Source: JBAYVY01 sp041674345
Lineage (GTDB): Bacteria > Planctomycetota > Phycisphaerae > Phycisphaerales > Zrk34
Reading direction: 5' to 3'
DNA length: 19,342 bases
Assembly: GCA_041674345.1 (NCBI GenBank)
Contig: JBAYVY010000022.1
Span: 1-19,342 of the forward strand
Shown here: in pieces, positions 6,929 to 14,289 of the stretch
Layout of the letters: each line of letters starts with the position of its first letter
How positions within the stretch are numbered: the stretch's first letter is position 1
The notes under the pieces: model-generated
The model's input: only the letters and a program-made list of their open reading frames with translations
The model's database searches: none
Told to the model about the DNA's origin: nothing
Program-made: the position numbers and the translations under genes

Positions 6929-7175
6929 TCTCCTGGTTGATTTGACGAAGCAGGGAATACGGGTCCAGATGGAGCGCGTCGGCCACTTCAAGGAACTCGA
7001 TGACATCCAGCCGGCGTTCGCCCCGTTCATACTTTGAAACAAACGATTGAGGTCGCCCCAGTCGTGAGGCCACGTCCGCCTGCGTCAGAGCATGCGACTT
7101 TCGTGCCGCGATCAGCAGCGGACGCAAACGCTCATACTTGCTGGAGTAAATTGATTTCGTCACGCGATCACCCAT
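6867..7175 (-). CDS. XRE-family helix-turn-helix regulator, probable controller of the restriction module
   Basis: The first 80 or so residues form a Cro/CI-type HTH domain: TQADVASRLGRPQSFVSKYE is the helix-turn-helix, followed by RGERRLDVIEFLEVADALHLD. Small XRE proteins directly upstream of an endonuclease are often controller (C) proteins that delay nuclease expression. The start at 7175 (MGDRVTKS) fits the domain better than the ATG at 7214, which falls in the candidate operator. The last 19 residues (PHHHRERNSRT onward) are an out-of-frame reading of the nuclease N-terminus, which suggests that the true regulator ends earlier or continues into the nuclease through the frameshift at 6926-6923. 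Confidence 0.78.
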   Translation of the reverse strand: MGDRVTKSIYSSKYERLRPLLIAARKSHALTQADVASRLGRPQSFVSKYERGERRLDVIEFLEVADALHLDPYSLLRQINQEMPHHHRERNSRTPSSQTRRS

Positions 7176-7188
7176 GAAACCATACACA

Positions 7189-7213
7189 CTAAACCCATCA
7201 CGGGTTAAACCCA
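7189..7213. promoter_or_regulatory. Candidate operator of the XRE regulator
   Basis: Just upstream of the regulator start lie two AAACCCA words (7191-7197 and 7207-7213), 16 bases apart. Between them are the inverted pair AACCC (7192-7196) and GGGTT (7202-7206), and the odd-length palindrome GGGTTAAACCC (7202-7212). Closely spaced symmetric boxes before a controller gene are typical of C-protein binding sites. Autoregulation is inferred. The site also lies within 100 bases of the divergent gatB start. Confidence 0.45.
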
Positions 7214-7286
7214 AAACAGGTTTTCAGGATGAATTCGCCGGCGGGGAACCGGAAGCGGAATGCTTCGGGGACCGAGGGGGATTAGA

Positions 7287-8834
7287 ATGCGGGGCATGAG
7301 CACAGACACACCCGTTGTTGAAATGGAAGGACTCAAGACCCGGCTGATGGTGGGGCTTGAGATACATGTGGAGTTGGCGACGCGGAGCAAGATGTGGACC
7401 AGCGCGCCGAACGTGGCGCATGCGGACTATTTTGACGCCGAGCCGAACACGTTGCTGGACCCGGTGGTGATCGGGATGCCGGGGACGCTGCCGGTGATGA
7501 ACGGGAAAGCGGTGGAGATGGCGATTCGCGTGGGGCTGGCGATGGGGTGCGAGATCGCGCGGTGGTGCAAGTGGGATCGCAAGAGTTATTACTATCCCGA
7601 TTTGCCGAAGAATTATCAGATCAGTCAGTATGATCTGCCGCTGTGCGGCAAGGGCGTGATGGAGGTGGCGGTGAGCGATGAGCCGGACGCGGCGATGAGG
7701 CCGGTGCGGATCATCCGGGCGCATTTGGAAGAGGACGCGGGGAAGTTGCTGCACGAAGCGGTGGGGGGGGGGATGATTGATTATTCGATTGTGGATTTGA
7801 ACAGGGCGGGGACGCCGTTGTTGGAGATCGTGACGGAACCGGACTTTGTGACGGCGGGTCAGGTGGTGCGGTTTGGTCAGACATTGCGGAACATTTGCCG
7901 GTTTTTGGGCGTGACGGAGGGGGTGATGCAGCGTGGGCAGATGCGGTTTGAGCCGAACATCAATGTGGCGATTGAGAAGGATGGCAAGACGTACAAGACG
8001 CCGATCGTGGAGATCAAGAATCTCAATAGTTTCAAGGCGGTGCAGGGTTCGATTGAGTATGAGCATGAGCGACAGGTGATGCAGTGGTTGGAGGATGGGA
8101 AGGTGATGTCGCCCGGAAGTAAGAGTACGCGGGGGTGGGATGATGCGAAGGGTGTGACGGTGTTGCAGCGGGAGAAGGAGGACGCGCATGATTACCGGTA
8201 TTTCCCGGACCCGGATTTGGTGCCGGTGACGGTGGGGGAGGAGTGGTTGGAGGAATTGCGGGCGACGATCCCGGAACTTCCGGTGGCGAGGGAGAGGCGG
8301 TATGTGACGGAGTACGGATTGAACGTGCGGGATGCGAGGGCGTTGGTGGGTGAGCGTGATGTGTGTCTGTTTTTCGAGGCGTTGGTGAGTGAAGGCGTTG
8401 AAGGCAAGCGGGCCGCGACGATTTGCAGGAATAATCTGGCGCGGCTGGCGAACGAGCGGGGGTGCGGCGTGCATGAGTTGGGGATCAGTGCGAAACAGGT
8501 GGCGGGGATTGACGCGATGCAGCGGGAGAACCAGATCAGCTCGAACGGCGCGGATACGTTGTATGGGAAGTTGTGTGCTTCGGGGGATGAAGGCATGACG
8601 GTTGAAGAAGCGGCGAAGAAATACGGTTTGATTCAGGTAAGTGACGATTCGCAATTGGATGGGTGGGTGATGAGCGCGATACTTTGCCAGCCGCAGGCGG
8701 CGGAGGATGTGAGGGCGGGAAAGACGGCGGCGATCGGACGGCTGGTCGGTGAAGTGATGAAGCAATCGGGCGGGCAGGCGAACCCGAAACTGATTCAGGC
8801 GAAATTGAGGGAGAAGTTAACCCCTGGGAGTTAG
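7287..8834 (+). CDS. gatB: Asp-tRNA(Asn)/Glu-tRNA(Gln) amidotransferase subunit B
   Basis: The protein of about 515 residues matches GatB throughout: VGLEIHVELATRSKMW at the N-terminus, YYYPDLPKNYQISQYD, the HLEEDAGK region, DLNRAGTPLLEIVTEPD, the MRFEPNINVA motif, and a C-terminal YqeY-like tail (GQANPKLIQAKLREKL). It is the kinase-like subunit that phosphorylates mischarged Glu-tRNA(Gln) or Asp-tRNA(Asn) so that ammonia from GatA can amidate it. gatA and gatC are not in the window, so the genes are split. An SD-like AGGGGG seven bases upstream favours the ATG at 7287; the ATG at 7296 (MSTDTP) is an alternative. The length is normal for the family. Confidence 0.96.
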   Translation: MRGMSTDTPVVEMEGLKTRLMVGLEIHVELATRSKMWTSAPNVAHADYFDAEPNTLLDPVVIGMPGTLPVMNGKAVEMAIRVGLAMGCEIARWCKWDRKSYYYPDLPKNYQISQYDLPLCGKGVMEVAVSDEPDAAMRPVRIIRAHLEEDAGKLLHEAVGGGMIDYSIVDLNRAGTPLLEIVTEPDFVTAGQVVRFGQTLRNICRFLGVTEGVMQRGQMRFEPNINVAIEKDGKTYKTPIVEIKNLNSFKAVQGSIEYEHERQVMQWLEDGKVMSPGSKSTRGWDDAKGVTVLQREKEDAHDYRYFPDPDLVPVTVGEEWLEELRATIPELPVARERRYVTEYGLNVRDARALVGERDVCLFFEALVSEGVEGKRAATICRNNLARLANERGCGVHELGISAKQVAGIDAMQRENQISSNGADTLYGKLCASGDEGMTVEEAAKKYGLIQVSDDSQLDGWVMSAILCQPQAAEDVRAGKTAAIGRLVGEVMKQSGGQANPKLIQAKLREKLTPGS

Positions 8835-8850
8835 AGGCGGTTGAGCGACC

Positions 8851-8874
8851 GCCCGCCCGCTGAAGCGGGCGGGC
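8851..8874. repeat. REP-like palindrome after gatB
   Basis: A perfect 10-base stem, GCCCGCCCGC with GCGGGCGGGC, closes a TGAA loop 16 bases after the gatB stop codon. It is the opposite-strand version of the TTCA-loop palindromes at 15267-15282, 17631-17654 and 18605-18628. It could act as a terminator, although there is no T-run. The rest of 8835-8955 holds no gene. Confidence 0.8.
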
Positions 8875-8955
8875 CGAGGGGGAAATGCAATATCGTGGGC
8901 GGCGGGGGCGTCTTTGGGTTGGGGCTTGTTGTCACTTGCGCGTTAGGATGATGGT

Positions 8956-11286
8956 ATGAACAGGACCATGCGAATGATCGTGATGGGGTGGCTGGTGGTG
9001 TTCGTCGCGGCGCGGTTCGCTGCGGGCGCGGGCACTTCCGGGGGCGGGGGGTGGCTGACCGATGACAAGGCGAATGACAAGTGGACCGTATCGGAGGCGG
9101 CCCCCGGAAGTAACCCCGCCTCCGGAAGTGTGACATTGACCATTGATGCGCAGGCGTCGAAGTACCCGCGGCTGGCGTTGTCGCTGGAGCATATGAAACG
9201 CGGGCCTGTGACGATGAGCATCCAGACGGACGCGAAATACGTCAGCGTGTTGGTGGGTTCCAAACGGGTGCGGCTGGAGTTGGGGGACCGGACGCATATG
9301 GTGAGGATGGATGCGGCGGCGGCCCCCGGGAGGGCGGGCATCACGCTGGACGGCAAGAGCGATGAGAAGATGAATGAATCGTGGAAACAGGGCGTGGAAA
9401 GCGCGAAGGCGGATAAGGTGGAGTTGCGGTTCGGCAAGTGCGAAGGGGTGAAGATCGAACTAACGCAAGGCAATTATGGGAGTGGAGGAGACGATGCGAC
9501 CGCGAAGCCGCAAGCGGCCCCCGGAAGTAACCCCGCACCGGGAAGTGAGAAGCCGGCGGAACAAGAACCATTGAGCAAGGAGGAGTTGGGGAAACTGGCG
9601 GACAGCGCGGTGTTGGAGTTGGTGGTTGATCGCGGCGAGGATGCGCGGGCGTCGGGGGCGACGGTGACGGTGCTGGACCTGGCGGGGCACGGGGTGGCGA
9701 TGCTGCATGAGTTGATCGGCGCGACGAAGGTGGAGGCGAGGCGCGCGGGGTTCGCGGAGGCGATTCCGGCGCGACTGACGGCGATCGACGCGGAGCATGA
9801 TCTGGCGCTGGTGCAATTGGATTTGAGCAACCCGCTGGCGCGTGCGGTGGTGCGGTTCATCGAGGTGGCGGAGGATCAGCCCAAGAAAGGGGACAATGTT
9901 TGGGCACTGGCCCCCACCCCCGCCCCCGGAAGTAACCCCGGAAGTGTTGCTAAGCCGCAAGCGGCTGGCACGGCGGGGGATTCGCAGTTACAGGCGATGA
10001 AGGTGGTGAAAGTCGCGGCGAATACGGCTGAGTTGGATCGGCGGACGCAGGCGGTGTTAACGCACAGTTCGTCAACGCAGTGGCTGGAGGTGGATGCGGT
10101 GTTGGACGCGGCCCGCAGCGGGGGGCCTGTGGTCAATGAACGGGGGCGGTTGGTGGGGATTGGAACGTGGGTGTGGGTGGCGAAGCGGAAAAGTTCGCCT
10201 GTGGTCAGCGCGACGCATGTGAAAGCGTTGCTGGCGGCCCACGGGGGGGATGCGTCGGACGCGGCGTTGGGATGGGAGGGATTGATGAAGCTGGAGCGCG
10301 GGCCTGTGATGCGATACACGACGTTTCCGAGATTAAGTCAGAGGGACGAAGGGACGGAGGGACGAAGGGACGAAGTGGGGATCGGCTCCGCCTCTTTCCC
10401 TTCGTCCCTTAGTCCCTCCGTCCCTCCGTCCATTTCTTCCGTTCCTTCGTCCCTTTGGCTGGAGGTTCGCAGGCAGGTTCGGTTGTTGGAGCAGAACGAG
10501 TTGTGTCCGGTGTGCAAAGGGGAGGGGTTGTATTATCAGCGGAAGCAGGTGGGGACGAGCAAGAGCGGGGGGTTGGCGGTGCCGATGTATGTGAGTATGC
10601 CGGAGGTTTGTCCGCGATGCGGGGGGACGGGGTTGAATGAGGGGAAGGTATTGGAGCCACTGTTGGAACGTGCGGCGAGGGCGGCGGCGAGGGTGGCGGC
10701 ATCGGGCGAGGATGACAAGGAGTGGGTGACGACGCGGGACCAGTTGACGGGCGTGCTTAAAAAGCTGGGGGAGGAACATTACGCGGGCCTGGCGAAACTG
10801 ACGGCCGGGCGTGTGAAGACGGTGCTGGGCGGCGGGCCTGCGCAGATCGGCCAGCCGGTGGTGGTGGTGGGAACATTGCTGAAGAAGATCCATGTGCCGG
10901 GAGCTAAACTTCCGGTGGCGGGGGGTGGACTTCCGGGGGTGAGGTTGGGGGATGTGAAGGATAAGGATGCGCAGCGGGTATTGGTGGGTGATGCGGTGTA
11001 TGTGGGGGAGGGTGATGAACGGTTGGCGTTGGTGACCGGTGAATTGGCGGGGTGGGTGGTTTACAGCGAGGACGAGCCGGCGGTGGCGGTGGTGGGCCGG
11101 GCGTGGGTGGTGCCGCTGGACCAGTCGAAGGTGGACGAGGCGGTGAAGAAACAGAAGGACGCGATTGACGAGGCGAACCGCAAGGCGAAGGAACTGGAAC
11201 GGCAAATCGAACAGCAGCAACAGGAACAACAGCGTCAGCAGCAACAGAAGACCAACAGCAATAACAACAATCCGTTGTATAACTGA
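8956..11286 (+). CDS. Secreted trypsin-like serine protease with CxxCxGxG zinc motifs and Q/N-rich tail
   Basis: The 776-residue protein starts with a signal peptide (MNRTMRMIVMGWLVVFVAARFAAGA). A diverged chymotrypsin-fold domain follows at about 210-430: His251 in AMLHEL, Asp282 in EHDLALVQLD and Ser388 in RSGGPVVNERGRLVGIGTW preserve triad positions, as in HtrA/Deg-like proteases, though the flanking motifs are weak. CPVCKGEG (517-524) and CPRCGGTG (552-559) are DnaJ-type zinc-binding repeats. The tail (about 717-776) is a charged helix ending in a Q/N-rich run. Repeats have expanded the gene: three APGSNP linkers (near 49, 189 and 324) encoded by CCCCCGGAAGT copies, two KPQAA hairpins, and a hairpin-encoded insertion at about 461-500. 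The start has AGGA nine bases upstream. Protease activity is inferred. Confidence 0.75.
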   Translation: MNRTMRMIVMGWLVVFVAARFAAGAGTSGGGGWLTDDKANDKWTVSEAAPGSNPASGSVTLTIDAQASKYPRLALSLEHMKRGPVTMSIQTDAKYVSVLVGSKRVRLELGDRTHMVRMDAAAAPGRAGITLDGKSDEKMNESWKQGVESAKADKVELRFGKCEGVKIELTQGNYGSGGDDATAKPQAAPGSNPAPGSEKPAEQEPLSKEELGKLADSAVLELVVDRGEDARASGATVTVLDLAGHGVAMLHELIGATKVEARRAGFAEAIPARLTAIDAEHDLALVQLDLSNPLARAVVRFIEVAEDQPKKGDNVWALAPTPAPGSNPGSVAKPQAAGTAGDSQLQAMKVVKVAANTAELDRRTQAVLTHSSSTQWLEVDAVLDAARSGGPVVNERGRLVGIGTWVWVAKRKSSPVVSATHVKALLAAHGGDASDAALGWEGLMKLERGPVMRYTTFPRLSQRDEGTEGRRDEVGIGSASFPSSLSPSVPPSISSVPSSLWLEVRRQVRLLEQNELCPVCKGEGLYYQRKQVGTSKSGGLAVPMYVSMPEVCPRCGGTGLNEGKVLEPLLERAARAAARVAASGEDDKEWVTTRDQLTGVLKKLGEEHYAGLAKLTAGRVKTVLGGGPAQIGQPVVVVGTLLKKIHVPGAKLPVAGGGLPGVRLGDVKDKDAQRVLVGDAVYVGEGDERLALVTGELAGWVVYSEDEPAVAVVGRAWVVPLDQSKVDEAVKKQKDAIDEANRKAKELERQIEQQQQEQQRQQQQKTNSNNNNPLYN
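9101..9130 (+). repeat. CCCCCGGAAGT word, dense copies
   Basis: CCCCCGGAAGT occurs at 9101-9111, with a shortened second copy, CCGGAAGT, at 9123-9130. Exact 11-base copies elsewhere are at 3170-3180, 9518-9528, 9923-9933 and 16965-16975 on the plus strand, and at 9034-9044, 10929-10939, 16146-16156, 17932-17942 and 18537-18547 on the minus strand. Chance at equal base composition would give about 0.01 copies in both strands of this window. The copies fall in different reading frames (PGS, DPRK, LPPEV, NFRG), so protein sequence alone does not explain them. Confidence 0.85.
9507..9518. repeat. Short palindrome GCCGC-AA-GCGGC within coding sequence
   Basis: GCCGCAAGCGGC forms a 5-base stem with a 2-base spacer. 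A slightly longer copy, AGCCGCAAGCGGCT, is at 9953-9966. Both sit in the protease-like gene, both are read as KPQAA, and both lie next to a CCCCCGGAAGT word, as if the two repeat types move or expand together. Confidence 0.6.
10344..10431. repeat. Hairpin of tandem 8-base units inside the protease-like gene
   Basis: Arms of 32 bases at 10344-10375 and 10400-10431 are reverse complements with two mismatches, each built of the unit GGGACGAA or GGGACGGA. The frame stays open through it and encodes a low-complexity stretch (DEGTEGRRDE, then FPSSLSPSVPPSI) between the protease-like domain and the zinc motifs. It has the architecture of the intergenic hairpins at 4295-4434 and 13437-13514 but a different unit sequence. 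Confidence 0.8.
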
Positions 11287-11303
11287 TTGCGGTGGAGTGG
11301 CTT

Positions 11304-11410
11304 GCGGGATTCGGGATGCGGGATGCGGTGTGCGGGATGCGGTGTGCGGTGTGCGGGATGCGGTGTGCGTATTCGTCGCATCCCCGCGTCCCGCAAGCCG
11401 CATCCCGCAA
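11304..11410. repeat. Tandem heptamer array with inverted partner
   Basis: Nine consecutive 7-base units, alternating GCGGGAT and GCGGTGT (first degenerate copy TCGGGAT), run from 11304 to 11366. The sequence then turns around: 11374-11410 consists of complementary heptamers (CGCATCC, CCGCAAG, CCGCATC, CCGCAAA). TTGCGGGA-type words in the left arm pair with TCCCGCAA in the right. It starts about 18 bases after the protease-like stop codon. No gene is seen between 11287 and 11528. Confidence 0.8.
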
Positions 11411-11528
11411 AGCGCATTCGGCACTGGCTGTCAGGGGGGCTGGGCGGGTAACATGGTGCCAACAATAGGAAGGCAGCGGCCCGATGGCGATTGCCCGATC
11501 GTCGGGGCCTGCCGCGTAAAGGACGGCA

Positions 11529-13436
11529 TTGACGGAACGTACAGATAAGGTCGGCGATCGAAATACGGATCAGCCCGTGGTGTCGGGTGCTGGAGCGGGG
11601 GGCGCTGCGCCGATGGTCGCTGCGGGAGCCGCCGTTGCCAAGCCCGGCATCGTCAAGCGGGTGCCGTTGCCGACGGGTACGGGGATGAAGTTGCGGATGT
11701 GGGTGTGGTTGTTTTTGTCGGTGTTGCTTTGCCTGCCGCCGCTGGTGATTGAGTTGGGGGTACCGAAGACGACGTTCACGATGGAGAAGATCGCGTTGCT
11801 GTCGAGTCGTGAGACTTGGCAGCATCAGCGGGCGGGGCAGGGTGATGCGTGGCTGGTGCCGACGTGGAACGATCAGCCGCGGGTGAACAAGCCGCCGCTG
11901 GTGGTCTGGCTGAACATGCTGGCGTGGAGCGACCTGAACCCCCGGAATGTTGATCCCCAATTATTGGTCTGGCGGGCGCGGCTGCTGGCGGTGGGCATGG
12001 TGATGCTCGGCTTGGTAGGCACCTACTGGTTGAGTTACAGCATCGGCGGGGTGCGCGTCGCGGCGATGTCAACGCTGATCGTCGGCACCTGTTACATCAT
12101 GCTGCGTCACGGTCGGCTGGCGACCTACGATATCCACCTGTTCGCATGGACCACGCTCAGCATCGCCGGGGGCTTGTGGGCGATGCGTCCGCTGAGGCCG
12201 GTCAACTGGACGGGCCGGCGTGTGCTGGGCTGGCTGTTCGCGGGCATCGCCCTGGGCGCGGCGATCATGACCAAGGGGCCTGTCGCCGCGCTGTTCATGG
12301 CCGTGCCGCTGGCGATGGTGATCGCGGTGTGTCCGCAGCGCCGGGTGGGCAACGCGATCGGGCTGCTGTTCGCGTTGCTGGCCGGGGCGTTGCTGGCCGC
12401 TCCTTGGTACATGTACGTCATCGAAAAGTTCCCCGACGCCTTCAAACTCATGGAACATGAATATGCCGCCGGTCGCGCCGAGCGGCAGACGACGTTTTAC
12501 TACCTGCTCATCTTCGTCCTGGCGTTTCCGTGGACGGTGTATCTGATCGGCGCGATGCCCCAGCCGTTCGTGCGCGCCGCCGGCGAACATCGCCGCCGGT
12601 TGCTCATCGGCTGGACCTGGTTCATCGGCATGATGCTCATCCTCGCCATCCCCGACGCCAAGCAGGACCGCTATCTGCTGCCGCTGCTGCCGGCGGTCGG
12701 CGTACTGGTCGCGCAACTCTGGGCCTACCAGGCGTACCTCGCCGATGAAAACCTGCCCGATCCCGGCGTGAACATCCTGCGAATCCCCCACTGGCTCATG
12801 CTCGTCATCGGCTCCATCGCCCTGCCCGTGTTCGTCATCTATCAGAACGACCTGGTCGCCCGCGGCTGGTTGAAGGATGTCGAGCTGCCGGGGGTCGGTT
12901 TGACGCTGGCGATCTGCGTGGGTGTCGCGCTCCTGGCCGTCGCATTGTTCGGCGCGATTCAGCACTGGCGGTGGAAGCCGGTGCAGGCGTTCGGCGCGAC
13001 GTTCGTCTGGATGCTCATTGCCGGCTCGTTCGTGCAGGCCAGTTACGTCCACAGCTACCACGGCCGCTACGACCCCGCCGCCGACGCCCGCAAGCTCGCC
13101 GCCGTCGCCGCCGATGATCCGGTCTATTGCTTTTACGACCCGGCCCAGGACGCCCGCCCCGACGCCCAAAGTCCCGGCAACTTCTGGCCGGAGGAAAACT
13201 TTCTCTTCTACGCCGGCCGCTCCATTCACACCGCCACCGAAGACGAACTGGCCGCGCTGGCCGCCAAGCCCTGTTACATCATGCTTCGTCTCGATGACAA
13301 GGCCACCAACGCCGGCAAGCTCACGTTCCACGGTTTCACCCCCGTCTTCGATTTCTCCGACGGCCGCGTCGTCAAAGGCATCAACACCGACAAGTGCCGC
13401 CTCTATCGTTCCCCCGCGATTACTCAATCCAAATAA
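11529..13436 (+). CDS. ArnT-like membrane glycosyltransferase (GT83/PMT family)
   Basis: The 635-residue integral membrane protein has about a dozen hydrophobic segments from residue 55 to about 500 and a soluble C-terminal part. NKPPLVVWLNMLAW is the hallmark KPPL motif after the first transmembrane segment of ArnT-like transferases, which move a sugar from undecaprenyl phosphate to lipid A or another acceptor on the outer face of the inner membrane. Lys-Pro-Pro and the following RARLLAVGM region match the family; the acceptor cannot be read from sequence. The start is a TTG with AAGGA five bases upstream; the first 50 residues are Gly/Ala-rich and cytoplasmic. The next two genes (GT2 and LAB_N) commonly accompany such transferases. 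Confidence 0.85.
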   Translation: MTERTDKVGDRNTDQPVVSGAGAGGAAPMVAAGAAVAKPGIVKRVPLPTGTGMKLRMWVWLFLSVLLCLPPLVIELGVPKTTFTMEKIALLSSRETWQHQRAGQGDAWLVPTWNDQPRVNKPPLVVWLNMLAWSDLNPRNVDPQLLVWRARLLAVGMVMLGLVGTYWLSYSIGGVRVAAMSTLIVGTCYIMLRHGRLATYDIHLFAWTTLSIAGGLWAMRPLRPVNWTGRRVLGWLFAGIALGAAIMTKGPVAALFMAVPLAMVIAVCPQRRVGNAIGLLFALLAGALLAAPWYMYVIEKFPDAFKLMEHEYAAGRAERQTTFYYLLIFVLAFPWTVYLIGAMPQPFVRAAGEHRRRLLIGWTWFIGMMLILAIPDAKQDRYLLPLLPAVGVLVAQLWAYQAYLADENLPDPGVNILRIPHWLMLVIGSIALPVFVIYQNDLVARGWLKDVELPGVGLTLAICVGVALLAVALFGAIQHWRWKPVQAFGATFVWMLIAGSFVQASYVHSYHGRYDPAADARKLAAVAADDPVYCFYDPAQDARPDAQSPGNFWPEENFLFYAGRSIHTATEDELAALAAKPCYIMLRLDDKATNAGKLTFHGFTPVFDFSDGRVVKGINTDKCRLYRSPAITQSK

Positions 13437-13514
13437 AGCCACAGAGGCACAGAGGCACAGAGAAATCCATTAAAATATGTTTCTTTACCTCTGTGTCTCT
13501 GTGCCTCTGTGGTT
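13437..13514. repeat. Hairpin of tandem 8-base units between two glycosyltransferase genes
   Basis: Arms at 13437-13462 and 13489-13514 are reverse complements with two mismatches and are built of the unit ACAGAGGC. The element begins directly after the ArnT-like stop codon and ends eight bases before the GT2 start, so it fills the whole intergenic space and would lie in the operon mRNA. It mirrors the 4295-4434 element, with CACAGAG in place of CGCAGAG. Confidence 0.85.
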
Positions 13515-13521
13515 AATTCTT

Positions 13522-14289
13522 ATGAGCAACATCGAACTCTCCATCCTCGCCCCCGCACACAACGAACAGGACAATATCGAAGGTCTGGTCGCCGATGTCG
13601 CCGCCGCACTGAAAGACACCGCCATCGCCTTCGAGATGGTCATCGTCAACGACGGCTCCACCGACGCCACTCCCGCGCGACTCCTCGAACAGATGCGAAA
13701 ACATCCGTTCCTGCGCGTCTTCCGAATGACCCAAACGCCCCCCGGCAAAGGCAACGGCCAGTCCGCCGCGTTCCACGCGGGCATCCGCGCCGCACGCGCG
13801 CCGCTCATCGCCCTCATGGACGCCGATCGCCAAAACGATCCCGCCGATTTGCCGGCGATGCTCCAATTGTTGCGCGAGAAAAACGCCGACATGGTGCAGG
13901 GCGATCGCTCACATGCCCGCAAGGATACGCTGGTGCGCCGCGTTTCCAGTTGGGTCGGACGAACCTTCCGCAAACTCGTCCTCAACGACACCATCCGCGA
14001 CACCGGCTGCTCCCTCCGCATCTTCAAACGCGAAATCGGCCTCCAACTCCCCCTCCAATACAAAGGGCTTCACCGCTTCATCCCCGTGTACGCCCGAATG
14101 CTCGGTTACACCGTCATCGAAATGCAGGTCCATCACCGCCCCCGCGTCGCCGGCACCGCCAAGTACGGCATCTGGAACCGCGCCCTCCCCGGCCTGCTCG
14201 ACCTGCTCGCCGTCCGCTGGATGCGCTCCCGCCTCAAACCCGTCCAATGCGAACCCGTCGCCCCCGGCAACGACGAAGTCACGATATGA
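13522..14289 (+). CDS. Family 2 glycosyltransferase, DPM1/ArnC-like
   Basis: The 255-residue protein is a GT-A fold transferase: LSILAPAHNEQDNIEGL at the N-terminus, VIVNDGSTDAT for nucleotide-sugar binding, and DADRQNDP as the metal-binding DxD region, followed by the DTGCSLRIFKR motif seen in dolichol/undecaprenyl-phosphate sugar synthases. There is no obvious C-terminal membrane segment, so it probably works at the cytoplasmic face of the membrane, charging undecaprenyl phosphate with a sugar for the ArnT-like enzyme upstream. The start at 13522 (MSNIELS) is preferred over the ATG at 13477, which lies inside the hairpin. The stop overlaps the next start as ATGA. Confidence 0.9.
   Translation: MSNIELSILAPAHNEQDNIEGLVADVAAALKDTAIAFEMVIVNDGSTDATPARLLEQMRKHPFLRVFRMTQTPPGKGNGQSAAFHAGIRAARAPLIALMDADRQNDPADLPAMLQLLREKNADMVQGDRSHARKDTLVRRVSSWVGRTFRKLVLNDTIRDTGCSLRIFKREIGLQLPLQYKGLHRFIPVYARMLGYTVIEMQVHHRPRVAGTAKYGIWNRALPGLLDLLAVRWMRSRLKPVQCEPVAPGNDEVTI

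Noticed and set aside
6929..7042. Extension of the endonuclease frame upstream to an ATG at 7042
   Set aside because: These codons are the out-of-frame reading of the XRE helix-turn-helix gene and encode no conserved sequence.
7224..8765. 513-codon minus-strand open frame opposite gatB
   Set aside because: The composition (His/Pro/Arg-rich) is typical of antisense reading of a GC-rich gene, and GatB motifs fill the plus strand.
11304..11410. Possible CRISPR array (tandem repeats)
   Set aside because: Units are only 7 bases with no spacers, and the array turns back on itself as an inverted repeat; no cas gene is near.
12069..13442. 457-codon minus-strand open frame opposite the ArnT-like gene
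   Set aside because: It lies wholly opposite a membrane protein with clear family motifs; the translation is low-complexity and unlike any family I know.
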